DNA of 64,000 nt from Cordia subcordata (taxonomy: Eukaryota > Streptophyta > Magnoliopsida > Boraginales > Cordiaceae), in NCBI GenBank assembly GCA_028554755.1, contig JAPTOF010000016.1:9337001-9401000 (forward strand), read 5' to 3'. Under the pieces are notes generated by a model, which worked only from the letters and a program-made list of their open reading frames with translations, made no database searches and was not told the DNA's origin. Shown here piece by piece: positions 24,115 to 35,880 of the stretch (positions are counted from its first letter, which is position 1; each line of letters opens with the position of its first letter). A program made the position numbers and the translations under genes.

Positions 24115-25790
24115 ATGAATCCAAGCACAATTACTGTTCTTTTATATCATGGTGGGCAAACAATCAACGGCCGTTATGGTCTCTATTACGACATTAGAAA
24201 GCCTACACATAAAGTTAAAATAACACATAATATGTCATACAATAAATTCATTTACAATGTTTATGAGACGCTTAATTTGCATTATGGCATTGACAGAGTT
24301 CATTTATTTGATCGATTTCAATTGACGCTCGTAGACTTCTAATATCCATACTTCAGTGCGAGAACAATTACCAATAATGAAGATTTTTGGACATGTTTGT
24401 GATGGCTTGTGATCACAAAACATGCATATTGCGCATGTAATTGTTGACGTGTATGCTGATGACGTATGCATTCCTAAGCAATTAGTGATGTCCCTATTTA
24501 TGGTGCTATCCTAACCTGAATGCCGATGCAACTGAATACAGGGAAGCAGGGATCAATATTGCGATGACCATGACGAAATTTTCCACATTGAATGTGTCTC
24601 CTCATGCCACATATGATGTTGGAGGGCCATCACATGGAGGCAAGGCGCATGCGGGGCTGGATTTGAATACGAATACTTTTCAATTAGAACTTGATGAAAA
24701 AGACGAGGATGTGTTCTTGAACAGTGATAATGCTTGGCAGGATGATGATGATGACGTGGACAAGAATAACAACACCAAGAACATAAATGTCGACGCAGGA
24801 CCAAGCAGCAGTGCAAGACTAGTGTTCAAGGAATTTCAACATGCGTTGTTCCATAGTCACATAGGAATATTATATGGATAGTATGGACAACCCAATAAGA
24901 AACTGGCTAGTTTGGGACTTTAATAAGAAGGATTTAGCAATAGGAATGGTGTTCTCGTCCAAAAAGGACGTTATGAAAGCCGTATAGATGTATACTGTAA
25001 ATATACAACGTGAATACAAGGTCTTGAAGTCCAAACTAGACTTGTGGTTTGTTGGTTGCAAAAGTGATTCCAGCACTAATCCATGAAGATGGAAATTATG
25101 TGCAATTCAAAAATACATGCATCATTAGTTCGAGATAACAAAATATTACGATGTGCACAATTGTTTGGGTAATAGAAGAGGGGCTGGCCATAGAAATCTT
25201 ACTGTTGCCTTGGTCAGATTTATGGTAAGGCATTTCGTAAAGCATAAGCCTAATTTCAATGTGGGTTTTGTACGAGCTCACGTTAAGAAAACTCTTAACT
25301 TGGACATATCTTATGGAAAGCCATGGCGTGATCAAAATAAGGCCATCAAATTATTCTACGGTAGTTAGGACACCTTGTACCAATTACTTCCATGGCTTCT
25401 TAGAGTTGTGAAGGCAACGAATCCAGGAATGGTTGTAAAATACAAGTTCTTCTAGGGTTTGATGCAAGAAAACAAAATTTTCAACTATGTGTTCTAGGCA
25501 TTTGGACCCTACATATAGCATGGAAGCATCGTTGGCCTATGCTCTCTCTCAAGAGCACCCACTTGTGGGGTCTATATAAGGGTCATCTTCTGACAGTGTT
25601 AACCACAGATGCTAATGGTCAGATCTCGTTGTTGGCATTTGAAGTTGTTGATGTGGAGACTACGGATGGATGGCCATGGTTCCTCCATCTGGTACATCTA
25701 CATTTTCTTTAAGGTATGGAGGAAGTTTGTATAGTATCTGATAGACATGCTAGAATATTTGCTGCCATGAGCATATTTCATTTGATGGGT
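24115..25790 (+). pseudogene. MuDR/MULE transposase pseudogene
   Basis: Remnants appear in order across shifting frames. An N-terminal MULE leader (24115-24342) is followed by an acidic linker. The MuDR domain (about 24915-25080) shows DLAIGMVFSSKKDVMKAV and a YKVLKSK-VGCK pattern. A helical block (25153-25368) shows HRNLTVAL and SYGKPWRDQNKAI. The start of the DDE-type MULE domain (about 25550-25700) shows HLWGLYKGHLLTVLTTDANG across a frame and stop. In-frame stops occur at about 24987 and 25365 and within 25450-25720. The SWIM and CCHC zinc-finger end is absent; antisense plant mobile domain sequence begins where it should be. Not functional. Confidence 0.8.
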
Positions 25791-25799
25791 CGTTACAAA

Positions 25800-27443
25800 T
25801 GGAACTGTAGCGGCAGGTGTATCATCACTGGAGTCTGCAGTGATAGTTGCTGGTACTGGTTGGGCCATTGTGACGTTTGCAGAGCCCAATATGATGACAG
25901 GGGCCAATGTGGCCGCGGGTACATCTATATAAGTGTCTACTATGGGGTCTAAGACGACTGTGTCTGCTAGGGCGACGATGTTCTTTACATTCGCATGAAT
26001 GTGGGGACATCATAATAGGTAGGCATGTCCAGGACATGATCATGACGTGTCTGCTACAATGCTGGCTGCATGTCGTCCATCATAACATCCATCTCGGGCC
26101 AAAAAAGCTCAGAAGAGAAAGTGCCCTACCTGTGCTGCAGGCCCTGCGATATAAATAGTGATACACATTCCCTAACATTGCTACCTGGACAACATATAAA
26201 GCATAATAAGATAAATGATTACATCCTACCTTTTACTCATAAACATAAGGCATCGAGAATAATATGACATATACTCACAAGAAATTTCTCATTTTGTACA
26301 TGTGTATAATAACCGAATGCGTCTGCATCCAAGTCGTATGATCGATCACTAAAATGGAGCGACATCGGTACCATCGTATATACTTCTTCAATGGCACTAG
26401 ATCTGGGTTATCATTGACTGTAACAGTTGCAGAGTCGTCCTAGCATGAGGTCGATCGCGCTATCTCCTGTTGGTCCTTGATGTCCTCTTTCCTTTTTAGG
26501 TGGTCTTGTGAGAATAGCGACAAAGGTGGATCTCGGATCGATTGGCGCATGCCAAACTGTCGCATCACCTTGTTTGGTCTATGCTACTCCATTGTTCCCT
26601 CGTACATAAAGGGGACCTTAGCCTCCACCAGCAAGACCCCTCTGTACAATAATCCGGCAGTTGGTCAAGTGTACTGTACGGCTGCCATGTGAAATGTAAT
26701 GTAATTTGTTTTAATAAAGTTAAATTTAAACAGAATTGTGATAAAGTATATATAAAAACCTCATCTTTAAGTAACCTAGTTGGGTTGCAATTTGTCAAGC
26801 GTATCTCGAAACACAAGTAAACCCTTATTGGTTGCATCCTGAAACTCCTTCGGTCAGAGATACATCGCTGCTCGGGGTTTGTCTGATAAGTTCCAATTGA
26901 TCATGTGTGACTTCTGCATCAGCTGTGAATTTGGCGCATGAAGTGTGAGTCTGAATATACCAAATTTGTCAAATAACCCATACTGCACAGAAAAAACAAC
27001 ATTATTAAATCAAGGACTTATATTAAATGTACAAATACAAAAATGGCTAAATTTAATACTTGCATCAGGGAAAATCCACCTCATAAGTTAGTCCTATCAC
27101 TATATATGGTGCGATTTAACTGATTATACAAATTTGCAAATGCTGCAGCGCCGCAATTCAAACACCTAATCCTATCAAAGTCCTGCAGTAGAAACAACCA
27201 ATTCATGTTTCCCTTATTATTGTTGGCATCAAAGAAAGGTGACAATTTATGAATAAGGCAATTTCCTAGGTCTGGGGCTATTATTTTGTAGAAAATGGTT
27301 GAATTTGGGAGGGTTTTGGCGTGGAAGAATGTTGAGGGAAGAATGGGGAAGAAGAAGATGTTCACGGGTGACAGGGAAAGAGGCCAATTGGGTTTTAATG
27401 AACGAAATAAGTTCAGTATTTTAATCAATATTTGGTTATTCAA
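25800..27443 (-). pseudogene. Plant mobile domain (PMD) protein pseudogene inside the MULE
   Basis: On the minus strand, the 27443-27081 ORF contains LLQDFDRIRCLNCGAAAFAN and LYNQLNRT, matching the Asp-rich helix and WGSA-like core of the plant mobile domain (MAIN/MAIL1 type). Further downstream, with apparent introns and stops, are NKGLLVFRDTLDKLQP (about 26800), WHRPNKVMRQFGMRQSI (about 26550) and DLVPLKKYIRWY (about 26370), the usual distal PMD blocks. The C-terminal part (26043-25825) is not recognisable. The PMD family is known both as host genes and inside plant transposons; here it is degenerate and convergent with the transposase. Confidence 0.65.
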
Positions 27444-27736
27444 TTAACGATCGGTGATTCAATTACTAAACACAAGTTCCAATGCCCCATTTCTCACAAC
27501 CAATTTAAAATTTGAATCGTCACCATATTTCGATATTTCAATTGTTGTAATCGGTTTTTCAAATACCGAAGTTTTTTAAATCACTGAAAAAGGTAATTTT
27601 ATAAACATGTTTCAAACTAGGGTATTTTTTAAATGTCTTACAAAAAGTATGGTAAAATTTTAAAAAATCCTTATAACTAAGAAAGAGAAAAAAAAAAAAA
27701 CTATATCATCACTTTTGATTTAGAAAGATGGGCAAT

Positions 27737-27957
27737 TGTTAACACAATGTATAAATACATCAATACCATATCTCAAATTTAAATTTTTAGATGAGATGAT
27801 AACTTTAACATGATATCAGAGTCTAGAAACTATATGATCTCAAGTTCAAAACTTACCGTCACCCATAACATTAAAATTGTCCATATAAAAAGCTAAAATA
27901 AATCTATTTTATACATGAGGAGGCGTGTTAACAAAATGAGTGTTGATAACTTTAACG
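27737..27957 (+). mobile_element. TRIM (terminal-repeat retrotransposon in miniature), 221 bp
   Basis: Flanked by a perfect duplication GCAAT (27732-27736 and 27958-27962). The left LTR is 74 bp (27737-27810, TGTTAACAC...TTTAACA). Next comes a primer site TGATATCAGAGT resembling the initiator-tRNA-Met site TGGTATCAGAGC. A polypurine ATGAGGAGGCG precedes the right LTR (27926-27957), which keeps its ends but has lost about 40 bp inside. No coding capacity. Confidence 0.75.
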
Positions 27958-27962
27958 GCAAT

Positions 27963-28427
27963 GTTTGTTGCGCTTATTGGTTTAGAAATCAACTTTAATT
28001 TGCATAAATGTGGCTTTATTAGTGATGCTGCTTTTGTTAGTGTTGTTGATCTGTGCTGCATTGCCTTTCTTTTTCGTGGCTCATCTATCAACTTATAATA
28101 AAGCCTTGTAGGGTCAGTACTTCAATGCGCCAAAGAATCTGTCCTGTGCATTACGGAGTATTCTAGTATGTTTCCTTTTAGAGAACCCTTGTTTCCTTTT
28201 CCTACTCTCTATTTTTTTTTCCCGATCATGTTATTGTGAATTATAAGATTTTATTTTTGAGTATATCAATCATAGAATTTGAACTAATAATCTAATGAAT
28301 TTAGTGAAACTTTAAAATAAAGTTTGAAATAAATAATTAAGATTTTGAATCACCAAATTTAATAACTCATAGTAACTCATCTAGATATTAAAATAAGGAA
28401 GGGAGGGAGGTAAAAAAATAGAGACTC
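27963..28427. other. Intergenic sequence, nothing recognised
   Basis: A short minus-strand ORF (28091-27909) spans the TRIM edge and has no recognisable pattern. The remainder is AT-rich. Confidence 0.4.
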
Positions 28428-28430
28428 TAA

Positions 28431-28666
28431 GGATTAGTTTGGATTATCCTTTTCTGAAAGTACTTTTTTTTTCTTAACAATTTTTAAAAAATATTTTTTT
28501 GAAAAGTTAAAAGTGCTGGCTTATGAAAAAAGTTATATTTCAGTTTTTTTTAAATACTTTTTTGAAAGTTAAATCAAATAATTATAAAAAATAATATATT
28601 TTTTTAATAATTTTTTAAATAACAAAGGTACTTTTTTCTTAAAAAAAAACTAATTCAAACACGTCC
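28431..28666 (+). mobile_element. GGGCCCGTTTG MITE, copy 2
   Basis: 236 bp, starting GGATTAGTTTGGATTATCC and ending AATTCAAACACGTCC, flanked by TAA at 28428-28430 and 28667-28669. It shares the AAGTTAAAAGTGCTGGCTTA centre with the other copies. Confidence 0.65.
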
Positions 28667-28669
28667 TAA

Positions 28670-29335
28670 ATCTCTGTTACTACAAGTTATAAGAGAGCCA
28701 ACTTATGATTTCTTTGCAAGTGGGAAAGCTATAACTACGAATGCTGCAAGAGGCCAAAAAGATTTATTTGACATAAAAGGGGGAGAAAAATTGCATGAAA
28801 GAATCAGAGTCACACCCTTTCTTTTATTTGTTCCTCTTTTCTCTTTTTATATTATGAAAATCGAATCTGTGTGCCTCCAATATTTTTCGAAAATGTTTAT
28901 ATATTTTGAACATCCATTGACAGAAAGTAAACTTACATGGTACATATTGATGTGGTATTACTCATAATCATTATAATAGGAGTTATTTTTTATTTACAAA
29001 TATGTGTGAAGTAGTTCATGGGACTTTGTCGTTATGCTCTTGGAAGTTTCGGAAAGGGCGGTAATAACAATGTGGGTTGGTGGCTAAGAGGACGTGATGC
29101 GATATGAGCTGTTTGTGATGAGGGCCTTATATTTAATTAATAATTGGATTTTTGGTTTAATTAATTGTTATAGGGGACTGGGGGTCATATAAAAATAATT
29201 GGCGTTTATTAGGGTCATTGTCATCCACCTTGCAAACTCTTCTTGTAGCATTCTTATCATTTTCTTCAAGTTGACCATTTTTGGCTCTTACCTCCTTTCC
29301 CCCTTCCCCCCCCCCCCCCTTTTTTCATGTCCTTA
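28670..29335. other. Intergenic sequence, nothing recognised
   Basis: Includes a modestly G-rich stretch (about 29020-29230) and a poly-C tract (about 29306-29321). No coding or repeat structure established. Confidence 0.35.
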
Positions 29336-29452
29336 AAGTGTATTTGGCTCTGCTTATTTTGCAGCTTATAAGCTCCTAAAAAAAATACTTCATCATACAT
29401 TTTTTACTATTTGTAGTTTATAAGCCCAAAAAAACTTAGCCAAACAAGTTGT
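29336..29452. mobile_element. Short MITE remnant
   Basis: Ends GTGTATTTGGCTCTGCTT and CTTAGCCAAACAAG are imperfectly inverted, with CTTATAAGC words inside. No clear target duplication. Confidence 0.35.
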
Positions 29453-29541
29453 TAGTTTATTTTTTGTGTAAACTTTTCATCCTTACCCTGATTCTTTCCT
29501 TTTCAAAAAAAATGTAACCCACAAACTCAATAGTAATCCTT

Positions 29542-30984
29542 AGATAAAAAGTAGGTAGCACCGTACCCTTTTGTGGTTGGGTATAAATGTACAATTAATT
29601 CTTAAAGATTAAAAATAGGCATCTAACCCCCCTATTGTCTTAAAAAAATGAAGCATGTTATCTCCCTCTATTAAATTTTTCGTCAAACTTAACGGGAAGA
29701 GTGAAACATGCTCCACTTGTGTAGGTATGCAAATAAAAGACCATCAAATTACTGAAAACTGTTTATGTTATGACCAAAATACTTTTTTAACTCATTATAA
29801 GTAAAGTAAAAATAAAAAAGAGTATATATATATATATATATATATATATAGCCATTAATATTTATTATTTTTTTGATTGATATGAGTAGTTCAATTATTT
29901 TCTTTTCAAAAAAATTAATTCAAGTATGGTGTTACATATTTTAAAATAACCATATTCTTTGTCAAAAAAGAAAATTATATTGATATCATTTCCACAAAAG
30001 AGGAAAAAACAAAAAAAGCCTCGAAGCTCATACTCGAAGCTCTCTTCACATCTCTTAATCAGAGTGACGAAATCACTAGAACAAGGTACGGTTAGCTTCT
30101 TCATCTCGAAAGGAGTGCATCGTTAGTCGATTCACCGTGAAAGATGACCGGAATAGTCACCGGTGGGAGCTCCAAGTTCGTGGGTTTTTTGAGATGAGGA
30201 AGAGGCGTGTTACTAGCGATAAATCAACACATGAAGGCTATTGCCGGGAACACTGGTCAACATGGAGTGGCTTGGTGCCGTTGGCATCGAATGTGGTGAC
30301 CGGAGCAATCATCGATAAGGCCTTAGAGTCGCCGAGTTTCGAGCTTGACGATGGGCTTTTTTTTTTTCCTGCGTGAGATCATCGTTCGAAAGGTGCAACT
30401 AGGGTCGTCGGACAACGAGAAACGTGATAGCGTCGACGGCGTGTGTGTTGGTGGCTGCTGTTGTAAGTTAGCGTCGAGCAGTGTTCCTGGGTTGTTTAGG
30501 TTTGAAGTTGAATCAGGTCCTGTTTGGATTGACTTTCTTTTTGGGAAAGTATTTGTTTTTTTGAAAATGTTACATTATATTTACAATAATTATTTGATTT
30601 AGTTTTTAAAAAAGTTGAAATTTTAAAAAAAATTCAAATATAATTTTTTTTAAAAACTATAATTTTTAACTTTTAAAAAAAATTTATTTTTCAAAAGTTA
30701 TTAAAAAAACATTCTTAAAAAAAACTAATCCAAATGGGTCCATAGGGATTTTGCAATCATTGTGTTGTGTGTTTGATGCTCCATTTTGTAGTATTTATTG
30801 AAGGGCATATAAGTATTTTTATATTTTTTGTTAGTAAAAATAAATAGAGTTAATATATGGGATATGTGTGCTTTATTTTTTAACGTGACAGGGGATTTGG
30901 TGCCTATTCTTAAACTTCAAGTACTAACTGTATATTTATACCTAATCATAGGGAGTAAAGTGTTGTTTACCCTAAAAAGCAAGG
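29542..30984. mobile_element. Long-inverted-repeat element, MULE-like, candidate gene-fragment carrier
   Basis: About 29555-29770 is inverted at about 30785-30975: both arms contain GTATAAAT(G/A)TACA and AATAGGCA(T/C)C in matching order. The interior about 30040-30510 is clearly richer in G+C than its surroundings and open in places (30137-30376), but I recognise no protein. A MITE copy (30516-30741) is inserted on the right side. No transposase. Confidence 0.5.
30516..30741 (+). mobile_element. GGGCCCGTTTG MITE, copy 3
   Basis: 226 bp, starting GGTCCTGTTTGGATTGAC and ending AATCCAAATGGGTCC. Flanks TCA and ATA do not match, so the duplication has decayed or the ends are off by a base. Confidence 0.65.
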
Positions 30985-30999
30985 ATTGTCTCGTTGTCC

Positions 31000-31490
31000 A
31001 TATTAATTTATTATAATTATATTATTAAGAAATTACTAAAAATAAAATTTTATATATATTTATATTTTATCATCTTATAATAAAAATTTAATTTTTCACG
31101 TTCATTGGACGAGGAATATTCTAATTATTGTATACCTAGAGCTTCTTACACGATTTTTTGGATTTCGGTAGTCTTTAATTTTCAAATTTCAAGGGAGTCC
31201 AACAACAATGGCAGCAAAAATAATAAAAAAAAGCATAGAAAATAGAAGAGCCACCCAATTTGATAGATCCTATTACCTATGCTTTCTTTTTCGGTTTTCC
31301 TCTTAATTTCGTTTCTCGTCACATGACGGTGCGAGTTCGGATCCTATCATCACATTTTTAACTTATAATAATATTACCAAAAAAAAAGGAGAAAAATGGA
31401 TAATGAATTAAGGTAATGACAATATTAATAGATTAAAAATAGTTTATGTGGACTATATGATCGCTTCATTACTCTTTCATTAAGGGCCTC
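31000..31490. other. Intergenic sequence, nothing recognised
   Basis: AT-rich, with no element boundaries or coding pattern found. Confidence 0.4.
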
Positions 31491-31493
31491 TTT

Positions 31494-31666
31494 CAATTGG
31501 TTTTTTTTTTTTCCTAAAGTACATCATTTTTAAGTGTATTGATTATATGTTAAAAAAAAGTTGAAACTTTTAAAGAAAAATTCAATTTTCACTTTTTTTA
31601 GAAGCTATTTTTTAAAATATTTTTTTAAAGTTAATTTTTTTTAAAAAAATCAATCTAAATAGGCCA
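31494..31666 (+). mobile_element. GGGCCCGTTTG MITE, copy 4
   Basis: 173 bp, starting GGGCCTCTTTCAATTGG and ending AATCTAAATAGGCCA, flanked by TAA (31491-31493 and 31667-31669). Shorter than its relatives through internal loss. Confidence 0.65.
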
Positions 31667-31669
31667 TAA

Positions 31670-32520
31670 ATAGACACAAGGGTAATATGTGAATAAACAT
31701 TGAGAGTTTGCTTCCATTTGATAAAAGATTGGTGGTGGTGTAATGGCGATGAAGGTGGCTGGGGTTGAGTGGGAAAGAAGAGGGAAAAGAAAGAAAAAAA
31801 AAGGCTTTTAAAAAAAGATAATTTTGCCCTTTAACAAAGACCACAAAATTTATGAATAAATAGTATAAAAATTATGAACTAACAAGTCAATTAAATTGTT
31901 CACAACTTTTTTACCATTTGATTATAATTTAACAGTTTACAACTTAACATATATTTGTTCACTACTCTTGCACACACATATGCACAAAAAAAACACATTC
32001 ACACATACAGACCCATATAGTATTAATATAGTGAACAAATAATATTAATATTCTAAATTAAGGTGAAAGAGTACGGGAAAATATGATGATTAAGGAACAT
32101 TGTATAAATTGTGGGAAAAAGCAGATTAATGCATATGATCTAGAGTAAGAAAGCAGATAAACGTCCAATAACATAAAATCAAAATGGTATTCACCGAACA
32201 CACTTGGGTCACGCTATATTTATAGTCAGTTAAGAGGTCGGCAAAGTTTGCTGGTGGACGCCGTGCAGTAAAGGCAGCTGATCTAACTTATCTGTTTGTT
32301 GTTAATTCATTATTTTCAACCATGACTAGAAACTTTCCGAAAACTACTAGTTGTCATACTTCAATTTTTTTTTTTCTGGATACGTTATTTTAAGTTCTTA
32401 AATTGACAGGATAAATGTTAAGTAAATAATTTATGAGTGGGAATTATAAATTTACGTAATAATTAGAATTAATTTTTCTAAGCCAAATAATCCACTTACA
32501 CTCAAGGTGTAATATCAGTG

Positions 32521-32554
<34 letters not shown>

Positions 32555-32560
32555 GAAGTG
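31670..32560. other. Intergenic sequence with a (TA)n microsatellite
   Basis: The microsatellite is at about 32523-32549. No gene or element recognised. Confidence 0.4.
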
Positions 32561-32981
32561 GGTGTTTGGATTTTTTTTTAAGTTCATTTGTAAGTAAGTG
32601 ATGCTTATAAATAGCTTTTGATGTTTATAATTAAACAATAAATAAGCAGAGAAGTATTTAAATAAAATGTGCTTATAAGCTGTAGCCATGTTTGATAAAT
32701 ATATACTTGTAAACAACAGTATTTGTTAAAATAATTAAATAGAACTTTTCATTAATTTAGGGGTAGTTACTTTTGTGTTTTCTAAGGGGTGTAAATACAA
32801 ATATTTATTTGGTAAACTTTTATTGTTTATAAACAGCTAAAAAAAGTTGGGAGTAGTGCCTTTTCTTGGTATACTTATAAGCCAACTTTATTTGCTTATA
32901 AGCATAATTTTCTAAATAGATAGATTTTATTTTTCTGTTTATAAATAAGTTTGACCAACTTATAAGTATTCCTAAACAGCC
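32561..32981. mobile_element. MITE-like element
   Basis: Imperfect inverted ends GGTGTTTGGATTTTTT and CCTAAACAGCC surround a body with repeated CTTATAAGC words (about 32670 and 32880-32900). Target duplication not resolved. Confidence 0.4.
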
Positions 32982-33038
32982 TTGAAATATTAGTGAAATA
33001 AGTTAACTAAATGAAAAATATAAAAGGCGTAATAGATA

Positions 33039-33409
33039 TGTTAAGCCCAAACCCATACAAGGAAGGTCAAAAGAGGGCAACCTAATTGGAAGCAATACAA
33101 ATCAGGAGCAATGGGATTTGCCAGCAGCCCAAGAAAATAAAGCAAAGCTAAGCCCAGAAGGACCAACCTCTTGAAGTTCCTCCCTCAATGTCTGAAGGAT
33201 TACGTGGCATGAGCTCCGCATTAGAGGGATTGGTTGAAACAGAATCAAAAGGGGTGGATGTCAAGCTTACATATGTATACATATAAACTACATATAGAGA
33301 GCTTATGCTGAAAACTAGAATCATTCTTGTCTTCTTTATTTTTGCTTCATAAACACTTTTCAATTCAATCAAAGGTTCTCGTTGCCATTTTGCTTGCAAC
33401 TTTAATACA
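33039..33409 (+). mobile_element. Probable solo LTR, 371 bp
   Basis: TG...CA ends (TGTTAAGCCC to TTTAATACA) are flanked by AGATA (33034-33038) and AGATG (33410-33414), a 5-bp duplication with one mismatch. The body contains ACATATAAACTACATATAG, a possible TATA box, and TTCAATTCAATC near the end, typical of copia LTRs. No internal region. Confidence 0.55.
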
Positions 33410-33419
33410 AGATGTTATA

Positions 33420-33645
33420 GGGCCCGTTTGGATTTTTTTTTCAAAAGTATTTTTTTTAACAGCTTTTAAAGAACAAATTTTTTTTGAGAAGCTGAAAATT
33501 CTGGCTTATAAAAAAGCTGTATTTGAGTATTTTTCAGAGTTTCAGCTTTTTTAAAAGCCGAATCAAATTGTTATTACAAATTTAACGTAACTTTTTTCAG
33601 GAAAAAAAGTACTTTTTCATGAAAAAAATTAATCCAAATAGACCC
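33420..33645 (+). mobile_element. GGGCCCGTTTG MITE, copy 5
   Basis: 226 bp, starting GGGCCCGTTTGGATTTTT and ending AATCCAAATAGACCC, flanked by ATA on both sides (33417-33419 and 33646-33648). Very similar to copy 1 through its central GAGAAGCTGAAAATTCTGGC region. Confidence 0.75.
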
Positions 33646-33649
33646 ATAA

Positions 33650-34136
33650 TCGAATAATGCTATATGATGTTGTACAAACAAAACATAGCTGAACTAATGG
33701 GTCTGTTGATATAGGACTTTGGTCTGTATTGGCCTTAGAAGAATAGTCAGCTCCTACAAGAAACCCACTCATAAGTTTCTAGTTGATCAGAGAGTAGTTT
33801 GGTAAAAAAAATCCAATATTGCAAGTTTCATATGCTTTTCATTATACCAATAATTATTCTGACTAAAGTGTTTAAGTAGTGTTGGTAATAGAGTAGGGTA
33901 GGAGAGGGTTTTGCTAACCACTAGTAGAAAAATCATTATTCCTACCTCTATTCTATATTTGGTATTGGTGTAAACACTGATACTATCCCATCCTATTAGA
34001 TAAGAAAATTTCCACGCCCTACTGGGCATAGGTCAACAAGGTCAACTGGATAAATTAGGATAAAAATCCTTGTTTGTTTAACCCTACCTATTGATAACAC
34101 AAAAAACATTGTAGATGTTTGTTGTGGAGATTTGAA
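33650..34136. other. Intergenic sequence, nothing recognised
   Basis: No coding or repeat structure is evident; the short minus-strand ORF at 34029-33787 has no recognisable pattern. Confidence 0.35.
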
Positions 34137-34639
34137 CTTAGGCTCTGTTCAACAAAAGTAACTGTTTAAGTAACTAATAGCTGTTATGTTTTAGCTGTTA
34201 ACTGATAACTGTTTGAGTAGATAATTAATTTAGATGTGTTCGATAAAATTAGCTTTTGGATTAGCTGATAAACGGAAAATAACATAAAAGAACATCAAAG
34301 TCAACTCATTAATGCTACCGTTGCAATTATTGTTAGTAGTAATAGTAGTAGTAGTAGTACTACTACTATTTGAAATTTGTTTTGCTAAAAAATTATAAAA
34401 TATAATTTTGAATTGGTCATTCACAAAACTTTAAAGTCAATTTAATTATCTTATAGCTAAAATATAAACCCAAGCAAAATTATAAAAAATCTAATACTAA
34501 TGTATCAAAAAAATAGTTTTTTCTTGATTGATTCAATCTTTTTTGCATTATATACAAACTAACATAAACTAACATGCCATAATGAAAAAATAATATTGAC
34601 ATTGAAGCCATCTAAATTAAATTAATTACGTCGTCTAGC

Positions 34640-35880
34640 AAGCCATAAAGAATTAGCAATATGATCATGGATATCTTTTTTTTTTAAAGATATTTGTCTC
34701 AGATTTTTTTCACTTGCAGAAAGAATCGTTGAGAGCTCATAAATAGGTATATAATCAGGATTTTGCTCAAGTACTTGAAAAATTGGATCAGTTGGTGAGT
34801 TGATTTAGATGTAGTTATGCAATGCAAAGATGGCCACTATATTTGGGATTTGCGTATCAAACTGAATTGTGGAATTTTGTTCAATATCCTCCATCTTTGC
34901 TTCAAAACTCCAAACGACCTCTCTGCACAACTTCGGGGGGATGAATAAGCATGGTTAAAGGCTTTCTTAGCATTTTGTGGAGGCTTATTTTGAAATTAAG
35001 ATTGATGGTACCTTAATTTTGAATATGGTACCAAATAACCTTTCCTATCTAGGTATCCTTTATCAACCAAATAGTATTTACCTAGTTAAATTTGAAAAAG
35101 AAAAGAAATTAATAAAGTTTCCATAACTTATGCATTATAATGAATTGAACTATAAGAAAACACACCTTCAAGTGGTTTGGGAAACTTCATTTCTAGTGTT
35201 TTTATTGCACGAAGGAAAACACGAGTATCATATGCTGAACTTTCCTATCCCGCTAACATAAACGTAAAACACATATCAAAATCACATTCTGCCATAACAT
35301 TGAATGTGGAATACCCTTTCCTCCCTTTATAAGGAAATTGCTCGTTCTCTGGGATGCATGGTACCAGATGTGTGCTATCGATACATCCAACACAGTCCTA
35401 TTTGAAAATACAAGTTATTAAAGAAAATAAATATGAACCAATTTTACCTTGAAATAAGGCATGCATCTTTCGTCATTTGTAATCTGAGGTAGTATATTGT
35501 TGAAGTTTGGATTCCTTGGTCTTATAATATCATATGCAAGACCTTTATATCCATGTCTAGAAATTTTATTTAAAACTTCATGAAATATTCTACTAACAGT
35601 ATCACCTGAACACTGAAAGCATTCACCCACCCCTCTATTCGAAACACCTAAAGCGATCCTATATAGAAAGATACCAACTTTCTCAAAAATTAACATTCTC
35701 CCACTTGGCTGCGCCCATATTTTGATAACTCCTCACATAATCTTACAAATAAAGCAAGTTCCGTTCTAAAAACATTGACACATTGAATAAGATGACCATT
35801 TAGTATTTCTTTGATTTAATTTTCTCCTGATAGAGATGAAGTCAATCATGGTTCTTTGTATATATGTTTATAATAGTATA
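34640..35880 (-). pseudogene. Harbinger (HARBI1-like) transposase pseudogene
   Basis: In order on the minus strand: NGHLIQCVNVFRTELALF (about 35790-35720), then EKVGIFLYRIALGVSNRGVG and FQCSGDTVSRIFHEVL (35696-35560), the helix-turn-helix region. The DDE-type nuclease start DCVGCIDSTHLVPCIPEN (35400-35340) runs on to KGYSTFNVMAECDFDMCFTF. The last part (about 35080-34830) has YYLVDKGYLDREGYLVPY and SCAERSFGVLKQRWRIL. In-frame stops fall in the AGW-type motif (AG*ESS) and after YHQS. Frame changes near 35695 and a gap between 35170 and 35090 may be an intron. Not functional. Confidence 0.85.

Larger units (their letters stand above)
22134..27670 (+). mobile_element. Mutator-like element (MULE) with terminal inverted repeats, decayed
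   Basis: The left end (22134 onward) and the reverse complement of the right end (to about 27670) align by eye over about 80 bp; both contain CTAGTTT(C/G)AAA followed by TAAAATTA(T/C)C. Inside are a MuDR/MULE transposase relic on the plus strand (24115-25790) and a plant mobile domain relic on the minus strand (about 25800-27443), converging. A sub-terminal block CACCGT-GGCAGCAAGATTCT occurs twice (22289 and 23808). A 1365-bp solo LTR interrupts the left part; without it the element is about 4.2 kb. A 9-bp target duplication could not be fixed. Confidence 0.75.
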
